Below, piece by piece: positions 7,947-17,449 of a stretch of DNA of 64,000 bases. Source of the stretch: Lacunisphaera sp. (lineage in GTDB: Bacteria; Verrucomicrobiota; Verrucomicrobiia; Opitutales; Opitutaceae). The notes beneath the pieces are model-generated. The model made no database searches. It was not told the origin of the DNA and saw nothing but the letters and a program-made list of their open reading frames with translations. Position numbers and translations under genes: made by a program. Position 1 is the first letter of the stretch. Every line of letters starts with the position of its first letter. The stretch is taken from positions 1 through 64,000 of the forward strand of contig SIBQ01000010.1 in the NCBI GenBank assembly GCA_009695095.1. Direction: 5' to 3'.

Positions 7947-8460
7947 ATGAGAAAAAGCCGAATCAAAGCCAAATTGCGGGCCAACAAACCCGCCATCCTC
8001 GTCTGCGCCCATCTGGGCGATCCTTCCATCCACGAGCTCATGTCCCTGATGGGATTCGACGGCGTGTGGATCGATATGGAGCATCATTTCCACACCATGG
8101 AAACCGCCGCGAATCTGATGCGGGCGATCCGGGTCGGTTCGGCCGATGGCGTGCTGCGCCCGGCAAAGGGCGAGTTCATGCGGATGGGCCGTATGCTCGA
8201 GACCGGGGCGCTCGGCATTTTTTATCCCCGCTGTGACCACGCGCAGGAGGCGGCCGAGGTCGTGCGCTGGTCGAAATTTTTTCCAGAAGGATGCCGCGGC
8301 GTTGACGGCGGAGGCCCCGACATGCCGTACTGCACGATGGACTATGCGGAGTATGTTCGCATGGCCAACGAGGAGACCTCGGTAGTCATGCAACTCGAGG
8401 ATCCCGCCGCCATGGAACACGCGGAACGGATCGCCGCCGTTCCGGGAGTCGACGTGACGT
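7947..8460 (+). pseudogene. HpcH/HpaI-family aldolase, truncated at the 3' end
   Basis: From an ATG at 7947 the frame gives about 171 residues of a class II aldolase/citrate-lyase-like TIM barrel: AHLGDPSIHELMSLMGFDGV with the active-site segment WIDMEHHFHTMETA, then VLRPAKGEFMRMGRMLETGA and TSVVMQLEDPAAMEHAERIA. Similarity stops at about 8460, after the VPGVDV strand. The family continues with an FFGPADLS-type motif, whereas here the frame runs through unrelated AT-richer DNA to 8612. The last third of the barrel is missing, so the product is probably inactive. The break begins the foreign-looking segment that ends at tRNA-Leu. Confidence 0.75.
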
Positions 8461-8508
8461 GGATAGCATCTATGAGCTCAGTGTTTAATTCTAGTGTAGG
8501 ATTCAATT

Positions 8509-8796
8509 TCATCCTGACTCCTGCTGGCTATTTAGCAAGAGCCCAAAGTCTTTATCAAAGTGAAGCTCGAATATCTCGTCAGAACTATCAGGGGAAACAT
8601 ACCAAGTGTTAGGCTTTGGGGATGGGCCTAAGCATATACCTTCGGTGCCCATATGTTCACCTGAGAGGATAATGACTCTGTGGCCCGATAAATTTGTCAT
8701 CCCAAGCAGAGGCTGTTGCAGTAAACGCAGTTTCCAAAGGTATTCATCTGAGTCGGTGCGTTTACTCAATGCAGAGTAACATGGTCGATAGAACAC
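8509..8796 (-). CDS. Small hypothetical protein in an AT-richer segment
   Basis: This reading frame of up to 95 aa may start internally at 8700, giving about 63 aa from MTNLSGHRVIILSGEHMG. The second half has a regular pattern (GTEGICLGP, WYVSPDSSDEIFELHFDKDF) that looks like real small-protein sequence rather than a shadow. The order G-x-E-G-x-C-L-G then SDExFELxFDxDFGLL suggests a conserved beta-rich family that I cannot name. It lies between the truncated aldolase and tRNA-Leu, on DNA of lower GC than its neighbours, and is probably part of an acquired fragment. Confidence 0.5.
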   Translation of the reverse strand: MFYRPCYSALSKRTDSDEYLWKLRLLQQPLLGMTNLSGHRVIILSGEHMGTEGICLGPSPKPNTWYVSPDSSDEIFELHFDKDFGLLLNSQQESG

Positions 8797-8860
8797 TGAC
8801 GCACATCCCTGAGCGTAGGCGTGTTTGTTGCCAGTTTTGTTGCCAATCTAGGGTAGCCAC

Positions 8861-8899
8861 AGACAAACAAAAGCCGCTCACCTTTGACAGTGAGTGGCT
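8861..8899 (-). terminator. Rho-independent terminator of tRNA-Leu
   Basis: On the minus strand a 10-bp stem, AGCCACTCAC pairing with GTGAGCGGCT (forward 8890-8899 and 8872-8881, one G-T pair), is followed by TTTTGTTTGTCT. It begins 11 nt past the 3' end of the tRNA gene. Confidence 0.8.
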
Positions 8900-8910
8900 T
8901 ATTAAAGGAT

Positions 8911-8992
8911 TGCCCGGGACAGGACTCGAACCTGTAAGCCTTGCGGCGAGGGCTTCTAAGACCCTTGTGTCTGCCAATTCCACCACCCGGGC
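8911..8992 (-). tRNA. tRNA-Leu(UAG)
   Basis: This 82-nt gene has a GCCCGGG acceptor stem pairing with CCCGGGC, the extended variable arm of a class II tRNA, the T-arm GGTTCGAGTCC, and the anticodon loop CTTAGAA, giving anticodon UAG (reads CUA and related Leu codons). CCA is not encoded. A clear terminator follows. The DNA between this gene and the truncated aldolase is AT-richer than its surroundings, as often seen where elements have integrated next to tRNA genes. Confidence 0.93.
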
Positions 8993-9000
8993 GTTGCAAT

Positions 9001-9114
9001 TTTCGATTTCAGATTTCGGATTTTCGATTGGGGAGGCAAGCGCTGTTTCTACCCGGCTTCTGAAATCCTAAATCGAGTTCCGAGCGAAGCGACATCATCA
9101 TCCAAAATCGAAAA
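9001..9114. repeat. TTTTCGATTTC-type imperfect inverted repeat
   Basis: The left side ATTTTCGATTTCAGATTTCG and GATTTTCGATT (about 9000-9030) is mirrored at the right by ATCCAAAATCGAAAATTAAA (9100-9119). Between them is a GAGTTCCGAGCGAAGCGACA word related to the GAGCGAAGCGA repeats. It lies between the 5' end of tRNA-Leu and the 3' end of psd, where it may act as a terminator for psd. Confidence 0.5.
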
Positions 9115-10020
9115 TTAAATGGCCCCGCCCGGCCGGTCGCCCATCTTGGCGTAGACCTCAAGGCCCTCGGCGCTGTGCTTGACCAGATCGGCGTCGAGCT
9201 TGATGCGGCCGCGTTGGAAAATCGTCACGACGCATGAGCCGCCGAACTTGAACAGGCCCTTCTCCTCGCCCTTCACCACCGCGCGGCCGGGCACGAACGT
9301 CTGCATGATGCTCCCGACCATCGTTGCGCCGATCTCCACCACCGCCACGCGGCCGAACACTGGCGACTCGAGGAGCGTCACCATGCGTTTGTTTTCCCAC
9401 AGGTAGGCGAGGTTCTGGCGCAACGCGATCGGCGAGACGGAATAAAGAAATCCGTTGATCAGCCGCGGCTCGCCCGGCGTGCCGCTTACGGGAAAATGAA
9501 AGCGGTGGTAATCCACCGGACACAACCGCGAGATGAGCATCGAGCCGCCAGCGAACTCTGTGGCCAACGCGGGATCGCCGAGGAACGCCGCCAGGTCAAA
9601 CCGCTGACCCTTCGCATAAAAACCATCCGTCGCGTCGTAGGTTTGAAACGCCAGGTGCCGTCCGTCCGCCGGCAGCACGGCCACGTGGTCACCCTCCGCG
9701 ATGGGCCGGGCGCCCTCCTTCAGCGCGCGGTAGAAAAACTCGTTGAAGGTTTTGAACGAGAACGGCTTTTTGGCGAACTCGTCCACGTCCATGTCGTATT
9801 CCACGATGAACGGCAGGATTTTATTGGCGCTGGCCCGCAGTGACATCTTCCATCCGTAGTAGCGCGACACGAAGGCCCGCTTGACCAGCAGCCATAGCGC
9901 GAACCGACCCAGCGCCGTCTCATAGGTCCAGCGCAGCCAGCCCCCGCCATAGACCTGCTCGGTCTCGGTGGTTTTCTTGTAACGGTGGTAATAGCGGATG
10001 GATCCGGCGGGCATGCGCAT
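9115..10020 (-). CDS. psd: Phosphatidylserine decarboxylase proenzyme
   Basis: This 301-aa membrane-associated, pyruvoyl-dependent enzyme makes phosphatidylethanolamine from phosphatidylserine. The head IRYYHRYKKTTETEQVYGGG and overall length match the clostridial/chlamydial-type group. The autocleavage site is the FKFGGSCVVTIF segment near residue 260: cleavage before the Ser of GGS creates the pyruvoyl group. The motif PVDYHRFHFPVSG (about residues 165-180) supplies the conserved His residues. A second possible ATG at 10012-10014 would shorten the head by two residues. No phosphatidylserine synthase gene is adjacent. A GGTAGGGCGCG palindrome lies upstream. Confidence 0.92.
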   Translation of the reverse strand: MRMPAGSIRYYHRYKKTTETEQVYGGGWLRWTYETALGRFALWLLVKRAFVSRYYGWKMSLRASANKILPFIVEYDMDVDEFAKKPFSFKTFNEFFYRALKEGARPIAEGDHVAVLPADGRHLAFQTYDATDGFYAKGQRFDLAAFLGDPALATEFAGGSMLISRLCPVDYHRFHFPVSGTPGEPRLINGFLYSVSPIALRQNLAYLWENKRMVTLLESPVFGRVAVVEIGATMVGSIMQTFVPGRAVVKGEEKGLFKFGGSCVVTIFQRGRIKLDADLVKHSAEGLEVYAKMGDRPGGAI

Positions 10021-10021
10021 C

Positions 10022-10094
10022 GAATCTCACGCAAAGTCGCCAAGACGCAAAGGAAGAAATGGTAGGGCGCGTTATCCTTAACGCACCCTACCCG
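10022..10094. repeat. ACGCAAAGACGC-type run and GGTAGGGCGCG palindrome between clpB and psd
   Basis: A TCTCACGCAAAGTCGCCAAG run (10025-10044) is followed by an inverted repeat, GGTAGGGCGCGTTA (10061-10074) facing TAACGCACCCTACC (10079-10092). The opening word GGTAGGGCGCG also occurs inside the glycosylase gene at 3742. The element sits between the stop of clpB and the start of psd on the minus strand. Confidence 0.65.
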
Positions 10095-10099
10095 ATACT

Positions 10100-12685
10100 T
10101 CACCCCAGCACCAGCTCGTCGCCCTTCACCTTGAAAGAGACGGCCGTATCCTCGGCGACTTCGCCGCTGATAAGGGCGCGGGCGAGCCGGGTCTCGAGGT
10201 GGCGTTGCAAGAAGCGCTTGAGGGGACGCGCCCCGAAGACCGGGTCGTAACCCTTCTCGGCCACCCACTCCTTCGCCTTCGTGTCGAGCGAGACGGTGAC
10301 GCGCTTGTCCACGAGCCGCTTGTTCACATCGGCGATGAGCAGATCCACGATCTGCTCGATCTCCTCGAGCGAGAGCGGCTTGAAGAGCACGGTCTCGTCG
10401 ACACGGTTGAGGAACTCCGGCCGGAACGACTGGCGCAGGTCAGCCATGACCGACTCGCGCACGCTTTCCGGGATCTCCGTGCCCGTCACACCCTCGAGCA
10501 GGTGGCGGCTGCCGATGTTCGAGGTCATGATGATGACGGTGTTCTTGAAATCCACGGTGCGGCCCTGGCTGTCGGTGATGCGGCCGTCGTCGAGCACCTG
10601 CAGCAGGACGTTGAACACGTCCGGGTGCGCCTTCTCGATCTCGTCGAAGAGGACGACGGAATACGGCTTGCGCCGCACGGCCTCGGACAACTGCCCGCCC
10701 TCGTCGTAGCCGACATAGCCCGGCGGCGCGCCGATCATGCGCGCGACGGAGTGCTTCTCCATGTATTCGGACATGTCGAGCCGGATGAGGTTGTTCTCGG
10801 AATCGAACAACTGCTCGGCCAGCGTCTTGGCCAGTTCGGTCTTGCCAACACCCGTCGGGCCGAGGAACAGGAAGCTGCCGATCGGGCGGCGCGGGTCCTT
10901 GATGCCGGCGCGGGCGCGCAGGATGGCCTCGCTGACGAGGCGCACGCCCTCGTCCTGGCCGATGACGCGTTTGTGTAGCTCGTCCTCCAGCCGCAGGAGC
11001 TTCTCCTTCTCCCCTTCCATGAGCCGGGTCACGGGGATGTGCGTCCACTTGGAAATGATCTCGGCGATCTCCTCCGCGGAAACCTCCTCCTTGACGAGCG
11101 TGTTCTTGGCGTGGCCGGTCTTCTCGGCCTTCGCCAATTCCTTTTCAAGTTGCGGGATGCGGCCGTGTTTGAGCTCGGCGCTCTTGTTCAAGTCGTAGGC
11201 CCGCTCGGCCTTGGCCATCTCGAGGCGCGCCGCCTCTAGCTCCTCGCGCACCTTCTGCACGCGGCCGAGCGATTCCTTCTCCTTGAGCCAGGTGGTGCGG
11301 AGCGCGGTGGCCTGCTCCTTCGCGTTGGCGAGTTCCTTGCGCAGTTCGGCGAGCCGGCGCTTGGAGGCGTCGTCCTTCTCCTTCTGCAGCGCGGTCTCCT
11401 CGATCTCCAGCTGCATGACGCGGCGTTGCAGCTCGTCGAGCTCGGTCGGCAGGCTGTCGATCTCGGTGCGGATCATGGCACAGGCCTCGTCCACGAGGTC
11501 GATGGCCTTGTCCGGCAGGAAGCGGTCGGAAATGTAGCGGTGCGAGAGCACGGCGGCGGACACCAGCGCGTTGTCCTGGATACGCACACCGTGGTGTAGC
11601 TCGTAGCGCTCGCGGAGTCCGCGCAGAATGGAAATGGCGTCCTCGACGGTCGGCTCCTCGACCACCACCGGCTGGAAGCGGCGCTCGAGCGCGGGGTCCT
11701 TCTCGATGTATTTGCGGTATTCGTCGAGAGTGGTCGCGCCGATGCAGTGCAGCTCCCCGCGGGCGAGCATGGGCTTGAGCAGGTTGCCCGCGTCCATCGC
11801 GCCCTCGCTCTTGCCGGCGCCGACGATGTTGTGGAGCTCGTCGATGAAAAGAATGACGCGACCCTCGGCCAGTTTGACCTCGTTCAGGACCGCTTTAAGG
11901 CGCTCCTCGAACTCGCCGCGGTATTTGGCGCCGGCGATGAGCGCGCCCATGTCAAGGGCGAAGACGGTCTTGTCCTTCAGCCCCTCGGGCACGTCGCCGC
12001 GCAGGATGCGCTGGGCCAAGCCCTCGACGATGGCGGTCTTGCCGACGCCGGGCTCACCGATGAACACGGGGTTGTTTTTGGTCTTGCGGGAAAGGATGCG
12101 GATGGCGCGGCGGATCTCGGCGTCGCGGCCGATCACGGGATCGAGCTTGCCCTTGCGCGCCTGCGCCACGAGGTCGATGCCGTATTTCTCGAGCGCGTTG
12201 TAGGTGGTCTCTGGGTTGTCCGAGGTGACGCGCTGGTTGCCGCGCATCTGCTTCAGCTCCTTGAACACCTTGGCGCGCTCCAGCCCGAAGCTGTCGAAAT
12301 ACTTCTTCAGCCCCGCGGGCTGGCCGACCTTGATCAGTGCGAGGAACAAATGCTCGACGCTGATATACTCGTCCTTGAGCTGGTCGGCCTCCTGTTCGGC
12401 CTGGGTCAGCACCCCGTTGAGCGCCTGGGTGACGTAAATCTTAGAAACATCCACGCTGCCGGAAACCTTCGGCACGCGCTCCAACTCGCGGTTGGCCGCG
12501 AGTTGCAGGGCGCTGACCGTGAGCCCGAGCTTCTCGACGAGCGCAGGCACGATGCCGCCTTCCTGCGCGAGCAGCGCGACGAGCAGGTGCCATGTCTCCA
12601 CCTCGTTGTGTGAGCGGCGGCGGGCCTCATTTCGCGCCTCGGTGACGGCCTGGCGCGACATGACGGTCATTTTTTGCTGGTCCAT
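10100..12685 (-). CDS. clpB: ATP-dependent disaggregase ClpB
   Basis: This 861-aa hexameric AAA+ chaperone rescues aggregated proteins with DnaK/DnaJ/GrpE. An N-terminal Clp repeat domain (about residues 1-145) is followed by AAA1 with Walker [10 protein letters not shown] (about 206) and Walker [11 protein letters not shown]. The long coiled-coil middle domain (about 410-530, [20 protein letters not shown] region) is diagnostic of ClpB against ClpA/C. AAA2 has GPTGVGKTE (about 610) and [11 protein letters not shown] chose [12 protein letters not shown] (ATG at 12683-12685) because it matches the family head. An in-frame ATG eight codons upstream is possible. No CIRCE or HrcA-type operator was recognised upstream. 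Confidence 0.96.
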   Translation of the reverse strand: MDQQKMTVMSRQAVTEARNEARRRSHNEVETWHLLVALLAQEGGIVPALVEKLGLTVSALQLAANRELERVPKVSGSVDVSKIYVTQALNGVLTQAEQEADQLKDEYISVEHLFLALIKVGQPAGLKKYFDSFGLERAKVFKELKQMRGNQRVTSDNPETTYNALEKYGIDLVAQARKGKLDPVIGRDAEIRRAIRILSRKTKNNPVFIGEPGVGKTAIVEGLAQRILRGDVPEGLKDKTVFALDMGALIAGAKYRGEFEERLKAVLNEVKLAEGRVILFIDELHNIVGAGKSEGAMDAGNLLKPMLARGELHCIGATTLDEYRKYIEKDPALERRFQPVVVEEPTVEDAISILRGLRERYELHHGVRIQDNALVSAAVLSHRYISDRFLPDKAIDLVDEACAMIRTEIDSLPTELDELQRRVMQLEIEETALQKEKDDASKRRLAELRKELANAKEQATALRTTWLKEKESLGRVQKVREELEAARLEMAKAERAYDLNKSAELKHGRIPQLEKELAKAEKTGHAKNTLVKEEVSAEEIAEIISKWTHIPVTRLMEGEKEKLLRLEDELHKRVIGQDEGVRLVSEAILRARAGIKDPRRPIGSFLFLGPTGVGKTELAKTLAEQLFDSENNLIRLDMSEYMEKHSVARMIGAPPGYVGYDEGGQLSEAVRRKPYSVVLFDEIEKAHPDVFNVLLQVLDDGRITDSQGRTVDFKNTVIIMTSNIGSRHLLEGVTGTEIPESVRESVMADLRQSFRPEFLNRVDETVLFKPLSLEEIEQIVDLLIADVNKRLVDKRVTVSLDTKAKEWVAEKGYDPVFGARPLKRFLQRHLETRLARALISGEVAEDTAVSFKVKGDELVLG

Positions 12686-13024
12686 GATATTCAAACCCAG
12701 CTTTAGCATACGGCGTTCCAGGCTTCCTCCGGCGGATTCACCCTGAAAAACCGGCCCGGCCCGGGCGCGCTGGGACAGTCTGCGCGCCTCCTGTGCCACC
12801 CGGGCGACAATCTGGCTGCGCGGGCTGAAAAAAGCCCGCGGAAGCGGACACGGAAAAAGCGAGTTACATCCCCTGTGCCTCTGCAATTTTTCCAGCGTGC
12901 CCAACCCCGCGGGCAAGGTTATGGTCATCAGTGCCAAGGAACAAATCCAACTGCTGTCTAAGACTCCCGCCCGGAAGTGGCCAGTCTGCAACCGCCGGTG
13001 TGTGTCATGCGATATGCGCGGGTC
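12686..13024. other. Intergenic region upstream of clpB, no gene seen
   Basis: About 340 bp upstream of clpB contain no convincing gene on either strand. The open minus-strand frame to 13123 has no family-like sequence and passes into a repeat element. Promoters for clpB are expected here, but I could not identify a heat-shock promoter or CIRCE palindrome by eye. Confidence 0.5.
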
Positions 13025-13167
13025 GTGTCCTAATTTGTCATTGCGAGGAGTCCCGCCCCCCGGGACGACGACCTGTCTTCCATAGCCTTGGCGAAGGAGG
13101 AAACAATCCAGATGGATCGCCACGGCGCGCTTTGCGCACCTCGCGATGACAAGTCAAAATAGGACAC
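13025..13167. repeat. TGTCATTGCGAGG-type inverted-repeat element, about 143 bp
   Basis: The left end GTGTCCTAATTTGTCATTGC then GAGG (13025-13048) is mirrored by the right end CCTCGCGATGACAAG, six further bases and TAGGACAC (13139-13167). The inner part includes an AGCCTTGGCGAAG word and an ATCCAGATGGATCGCCACG word. The latter recurs at about 31650, and the former inside the glycosylase gene. It is a non-coding palindromic element between the divergent clpB and hflX genes. A related copy is at 31614-31693. Confidence 0.75.
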
Positions 13168-13225
13168 CACTATCGCACGGGTTCATTTGACTAGCCGGCG
13201 CGGCGGGCTAGTGAGGGGACTGCCC

Positions 13226-14539
13226 GTGGCCGATTTTCTCGAAAGCAAAAAACCCGCGACCCGCGCCCTCCTGGTGGGCGTGCAGACGCCCGACATGGCT
13301 CCCGGCGAAGGCGCGGAGCTGCTCGCGGAGCTGAACGAACTCGTGGAGAACCTCGACTTGGCCATCACACGCTCCACCCTCATCAACCTGCGCGACCGCC
13401 TGCAGCCCAAGTTTCTCATCGGCAGCGGCAAGGCCGCCGAGCTGATCGCCCAAGCCAAGGCGGACGGCGCCGACGTCATCGTCCTCGACGAGGAACTCTC
13501 TCCCGCCCAGCAGCGCAACTGGGAGGAAGAATCCGGCCTCGCCGTCATCGACCGGCAGGAGGTCATCCTGGAGATTTTCGCCGACCGGGCCCACACCCGC
13601 GAAGCGGTGCTGCAAGTCGCACTGGCCCGCATGGAGTATTCGCTGCCCCGCCTGACCCGCGCGTGGTCCCACCTTTCTCGCCAACGCGGCAGTGGACGGC
13701 TCGGCGGCGAGGGCGAGACCCAACTCGAGCAGGACCGCCGCCTCGTGCGCAACCGCATCACCCACCTCAAGGGCGAGCTGGGACAGGTCATCTCCCAGCG
13801 CGCCACCCAGCGCCGCAAGCGCCAGCGCACCCCCGTGCCCAGCGCGGCCATCGTCGGCTACACCAACTCCGGCAAATCCTCCCTGCTCAACCGGCTCACC
13901 GGCGCGCGCGTGCTCGCGGTCGACAAGCTTTTCGCCACCCTCGACCCCACCACCCGCCAGCTGGTGCTGCCCGACGGCCGCACGCTGCTCCTGACCGATA
14001 CGGTCGGCTTCATCCGCCGCCTGCCGCACCGGCTTGTCGAGGCCTTCAAGGCCACGCTCGAGGAGGTGGTCGTCGCCGATTTCCTCATTCACCTGCTCGA
14101 CGCCAGCAATCCCAACATCGACCAGCACCACGCCACCACCCTCGCCGTGCTCGGCGAACTCGGCGCGGCCGACCGGCCCTCCATCACTGTCTTCAACAAG
14201 ATCGACGCCATCGAGGCGAAAACCCTCACCCGGCTCCGCGCGCAGCACCCCGACGCCTTTTTCATCAGCGTGCATACCGGCGCGGGCCTGGACCAATTGC
14301 TCCACCGCTGCGAGGAGCTGGCGGTCGACGACTACGAGTCGGCGGAGCTGCTGATTCCTTACAGCCGTTACGACATCGTCGGCCGGCTGCACAGCATCGG
14401 CCAGGTGCGGAAACAGGAATCGGTCAACGACGGCGTGCGGCTCAGCGGCCGCTTCCCGGTGAAATTCTCCGCCGTCTACTCGCCGTTCATTTTCAAGGCG
14501 CCGGCCAAGCGCGCCAAGGCTCAGCGGAAAACCCGGTAG
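13226..14539 (+). CDS. hflX: Ribosome-associated GTPase HflX
   Basis: This 437-aa protein has the HflX N-terminal domain (KPATRALLVGVQTPD, LINLRDRLQPKFLIGSGKAA), the glycine-rich linker RQRGSGRLGGEGETQLEQDR typical of the family, and a G domain: P-loop GYTNSGKSSLLNRLTG near residue 210, switch region and DTVGFIRRLPH, then NKID. HflX splits stalled 70S ribosomes during heat stress. The GTG at 13226 is preferred because a GAGGGG Shine-Dalgarno-like sequence lies 7 nt upstream. TTG 13187 and GTG 13211 are alternatives. The 3' end overlaps the convergent ydcF-like gene by 19 bp. It is divergent from clpB, another stress gene. Confidence 0.94.
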   Translation: MADFLESKKPATRALLVGVQTPDMAPGEGAELLAELNELVENLDLAITRSTLINLRDRLQPKFLIGSGKAAELIAQAKADGADVIVLDEELSPAQQRNWEEESGLAVIDRQEVILEIFADRAHTREAVLQVALARMEYSLPRLTRAWSHLSRQRGSGRLGGEGETQLEQDRRLVRNRITHLKGELGQVISQRATQRRKRQRTPVPSAAIVGYTNSGKSSLLNRLTGARVLAVDKLFATLDPTTRQLVLPDGRTLLLTDTVGFIRRLPHRLVEAFKATLEEVVVADFLIHLLDASNPNIDQHHATTLAVLGELGAADRPSITVFNKIDAIEAKTLTRLRAQHPDAFFISVHTGAGLDQLLHRCEELAVDDYESAELLIPYSRYDIVGRLHSIGQVRKQESVNDGVRLSGRFPVKFSAVYSPFIFKAPAKRAKAQRKTR

Positions 14540-15267
14540 AAACAGTAGCCGTAATACTCGCGGAGCGCCGTCTCGGTCAGCTGCCAGGCATCCGCTTTCG
14601 GCACAAAGTCAATCGCGGCCGTTGGACGCGTGCGATCAAACCGGAAATCCACTGGAAAGAGGCTGCAGTCCACGCCCGCCTGCTTGAACAGGTAGGCGGA
14701 GCGCGGCATGTGCCAGCCCGTGGTGACCAGGATCACCCGCTTCCAGCTCTGCACTTTTATCAGCTCCGCCACCGCCGCGGCCTCGGAAGCGGTGTTGGCA
14801 ATTTCCCGGGTCACTAGGATCTTTTCCGCGACAACCCCGCGTTCGACGGCGAGGCGCTTCAATTCGTCCCCTTCCATCGTCGCGGTATTCTCCCAGGGCA
14901 TCCGGGCGCCGGTGAAGACTAGCCGGTCGGCCTTGCCCGCGCGGAGCAAGGCGAGGCCCGCGTCGAACCGCTCCGAAGTCTCCAGGAAATTCGGCGCAAC
15001 CCCACTCTCCACCCGGGGCCCGAGGATTCCGCCCAGCACCACGATCGCGTCGGCCGGTTCGATCTGCGCCAGCGGCACCGCCGGGTGGCACGACTCCACC
15101 CAGCCGATGAGCCGGTTGCCCACGAAGGGAATGCTTCCGAGATACAGGATAACCAGTGCCACGACGATCGGCCAGCGCTGCTTGCGCCACAGGGCGAAGA
15201 GCAACAACAGCACCACCACGCCCAGCGGCAGCACAAAGACGGGCAGGATCTTGTTCAGGAAAAGCAC
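14521..15267 (-). CDS. YdcF/SanA-family DUF218 membrane protein
   Basis: This 248-aa protein has two N-terminal membrane helices (LPVFVLPLGVVVLLLLFALW and WPIVVALVILYLGSIPFVG) followed by a DUF218 domain with PADAIVVLGG, the ARMPWENTATMEGDELKRLA segment and VILVTTGWHMPRSAYLFKQA. Family members (ElyC, SanA, YdcF) are inner-membrane proteins linked to envelope and undecaprenyl-phosphate homeostasis. The catalytic role is not settled. The start is GTG (15265-15267). It lies 6 bp downstream of the GIY-YIG gene on the same strand and overlaps the end of hflX. Confidence 0.88.
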   Translation of the reverse strand: MLFLNKILPVFVLPLGVVVLLLLFALWRKQRWPIVVALVILYLGSIPFVGNRLIGWVESCHPAVPLAQIEPADAIVVLGGILGPRVESGVAPNFLETSERFDAGLALLRAGKADRLVFTGARMPWENTATMEGDELKRLAVERGVVAEKILVTREIANTASEAAAVAELIKVQSWKRVILVTTGWHMPRSAYLFKQAGVDCSLFPVDFRFDRTRPTAAIDFVPKADAWQLTETALREYYGYCFYRVFR

Positions 15268-15273
15268 GGCGTT

Positions 15274-15549
15274 TCAGCGAGGCAGCTTCACCGCCAGCTT
15301 GCCCCTGATCAGCGCCAGCTTTTGCGGGCGCGTCAATCGCTTCAAGTGGTATTCGCGTCGCAGCGCCCGAGTCAGGCTTATGGGACCCGCCCGGTAAACC
15401 AGCCGCACCGGCAACCGTGACTTCGTATATTTGGCGCCCCTGCGGGCATTGTGCTGCTTAAGACGCGCCGCCACGTCCTTCGCCGTGCCAATGTAGAGGG
15501 TGTTGTCGGCGCACCGCAGGATGTAGACGAAAGCTCGCTTGTCAGGCAT
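15274..15549 (-). CDS. GIY-YIG nuclease-superfamily protein (YhbQ-like)
   Basis: This 91-aa protein is a single GIY-YIG domain: VYILRCADNTLYIGTAKDVA supplies the YIL/YIG signature and the catalytic Tyr, with an Arg in AARLKQHNARRG and a C-terminal Glu (ALRREYHLKRL). Stand-alone members of this size include YhbQ, with weak DNA nuclease activity. I chose the ATG at 15547-15549 because the domain begins immediately after it. The longer open frame to 15648 reads through intergenic sequence. It probably forms an operon with the ydcF-like gene. Confidence 0.88.
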   Translation of the reverse strand: MPDKRAFVYILRCADNTLYIGTAKDVAARLKQHNARRGAKYTKSRLPVRLVYRAGPISLTRALRREYHLKRLTRPQKLALIRGKLAVKLPR

Positions 15550-15679
15550 GGGCGGAGTCTCGCGGGATAAAAGCGTCCCGACAAGCTGTCTGATGCGGTG
15601 TGGCTTACGTGAATGAAGCGGGTCATCATTTCCACCCTTGACCCGCAATGGGCTCGGGGCTTCTTTCGGCCGCTCCTAC

Positions 15680-15753
15680 TGCCTGGTGGTGTAATGGTAG
15701 CACAGGCGACTTTGACTCGCCTAGTCATGGTTCGAATCCATGTCGGGCAGCCA
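15680..15753 (+). tRNA. tRNA-Gln(UUG)
   Basis: This 74-nt gene includes an encoded CCA. The acceptor TGCCTGG pairs with TCGGGCA, the discriminator is G, the anticodon stem GGCGA/TCGCC encloses the loop CTTTGAC (anticodon TTG), and the T-loop is GTTCGAATC. AT-rich DNA carrying a truncated restriction gene begins right after it, which suggests use as an integration site. Confidence 0.95.
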
Positions 15754-15957
15754 CTTGAATATCAATGTCTTGTGGATGTTTTTCTAGTGAAATAAATATT
15801 TGTCTTGGCTCAGTCTTGGCAAATATCTTGGGGCATTCCCTAGCTCGTTCGCCTAAACGAGTGGGCCCCAGGGCGGCTCTGAATCGACTTCGGTAGCCTC
15901 ACGGTTGCGGCGCGACTCGCCTTCACGCGCACCGAACAGCTCGCCAACACCAAGGAA
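15754..15957. other. AT-rich junction downstream of tRNA-Gln
   Basis: This stretch of about 200 bp has no recognisable gene. In the frame of the restriction-like gene, coding-like sequence (TRTEQLANTKEV) continues about 20 codons upstream of 15958 to an in-frame TGA without any start codon. The native N-terminus of that protein may therefore also have been lost here. Confidence 0.4.
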
Positions 15958-17449
15958 GTGGGCGATGCGTTCGAGATCTTGGTCGAGGCTTATCTGTGCC
16001 TTAACCCTGTTTTAAAAGCCAAAGACGTTTGGTTGGTAGGCGACGTGCCATCGCGCATCAGAACGCGTCTAAACCTGCCTGCTGGCACCAAGGGTATTGA
16101 CGGAGTTTATGAAGACACTGGCGGGAATTTAATTCCCTACCAGGCGAAGTACCGAACAGACAAAAATATTTTATCTTACACGGAGGTAAGCTCGTTCTTG
16201 GGAGTAACAGAAGAATCGCTCAAAGACCGCGTTATTTTCACAAACGCTCGTGAACTTGCTGGCGACATCACAAAGCGAAAAGGTCTGCGTAGCGTACGGG
16301 CAGCACAGTTTCACAGCCTGGAACAAGAAGACTTCAGTCGTATCAACGCTTGGCTCTGCGATAAAAAGCCTGAGTTTAAACGCTGGTCGCCTTTGCCGCA
16401 TCAAAAAGAAGCCGTCGAAATAATTACGGCTGATCTTACGCAAGCGAGTCGAACGACGGCGGTGATGGCGTGCGGCACAGGAAAAACTCTCGTCGCTCTT
16501 TGGGCGGCAGAAGCGCAGGAGCCGAAAACTGTTTTAGTGCTCGTGCCCTCGCTCGCGCTGCTCTCGCAGACTTTGCCTGATTGGTGCAAGCAATCGATAT
16601 GGGGAAATCGCTTTCGTTATCTGTGCGTGTGCTCTGATGCTAGCGTCGATCAATCGGCAAAGAATGACGACTACGCACTTAAGCAATCAGACTTAGAATT
16701 TACAGTTACTACCGAGCCGAAACAAGTTGCAGGATTTTTGAAGGAGAATGGTTCTGGCGTTAACGTCATATTCTCAACTTACCAATCGGCGGAAGTGGTG
16801 GCGGCGGGACTAAAAGGCGCGTCAGTTGACTTTGCCGTTTTTGATGAGGCGCACAAAACGACTGGGCCGAAAGAAGGTCTCTTTGCTTTTTGTCTGAGTG
16901 ATGAAAATATTTTAATTAAGAAGCGGCTGTTCCTAACCGCGACTCCGCGTCACTATGATCTGCGTAAGCGGGATAAAGATGGCGATTTCATCACGGTCTC
17001 AATGAGTGATGAGAAGGTTTATGGGAAAGTGTCCTATCGTCTCTCGTTTTCGGCGGCGGTGGCTGCTGAAATCATTGTGCCGTATAAGGTAATCATCTCT
17101 GTCTCACTGAACAAAGATCTCGATGACGAGGTATTGCGAACTGGCAGTACGCTCGTTCGCCGAAATCAAATTCAGGCGAAGTGGGTTGCGAATCAGATCG
17201 CGCTCAAGCGTGCCATCCAGAAGACCTCAGCATCCAAAATCATCACTTTCCATTCTCGCGTTAAATTGGCTGAAGATTTCGCGGGCGATGGTGCGCAGGG
17301 ATTTTTTGAGCACGTTAAAGGCTTTGATGTGTTCCATGTGAACGGCGGCCAGAGCGCAGCAAGTCGCAAGGTGACCCTCGAAGATTTTAAAGCATCGCGG
17401 AAAGGCTTAATATCAAATGCTCGCTGCTTAACCGAAGGCGTTGATGCCG
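15958..17449 (+). pseudogene. Type ISP-like restriction helicase-nuclease, truncated
   Basis: About 497 residues match the head of single-chain restriction-modification enzymes of the LlaBIII/Type ISP kind. An Mrr-like nuclease domain contains GIDGVYEDTGGNLIPYQAKY (about residues 45-65, the D...QxK core). It is followed by an SF2 helicase with Walker A ACGTGKT (about 177), FDEAH, LTATPRHY and a C-terminal RecA domain ending ISNARCLTEGVD. Family proteins then continue with an N6-adenine methyltransferase and target-recognition domain, about 1000 further residues. None of this is present. At about 17447 the sequence switches to an unrelated gene fragment on the other strand. GC is clearly lower than in neighbouring genes. 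Without its methyltransferase an active nuclease would be unsafe, so it is presumably dead. Confidence 0.78.

Noticed and set aside
8762-8999. Two open frames of 74 and 77 aa over tRNA-Leu
   Set aside because: They run through the tRNA gene and its terminator. The tRNA accounts for the sequence.
12686-13123. N-terminal extension of ClpB by about 145 residues
   Set aside because: The extra frame runs through a palindromic repeat element and shows no Clp-like sequence. The family head begins at 12685.
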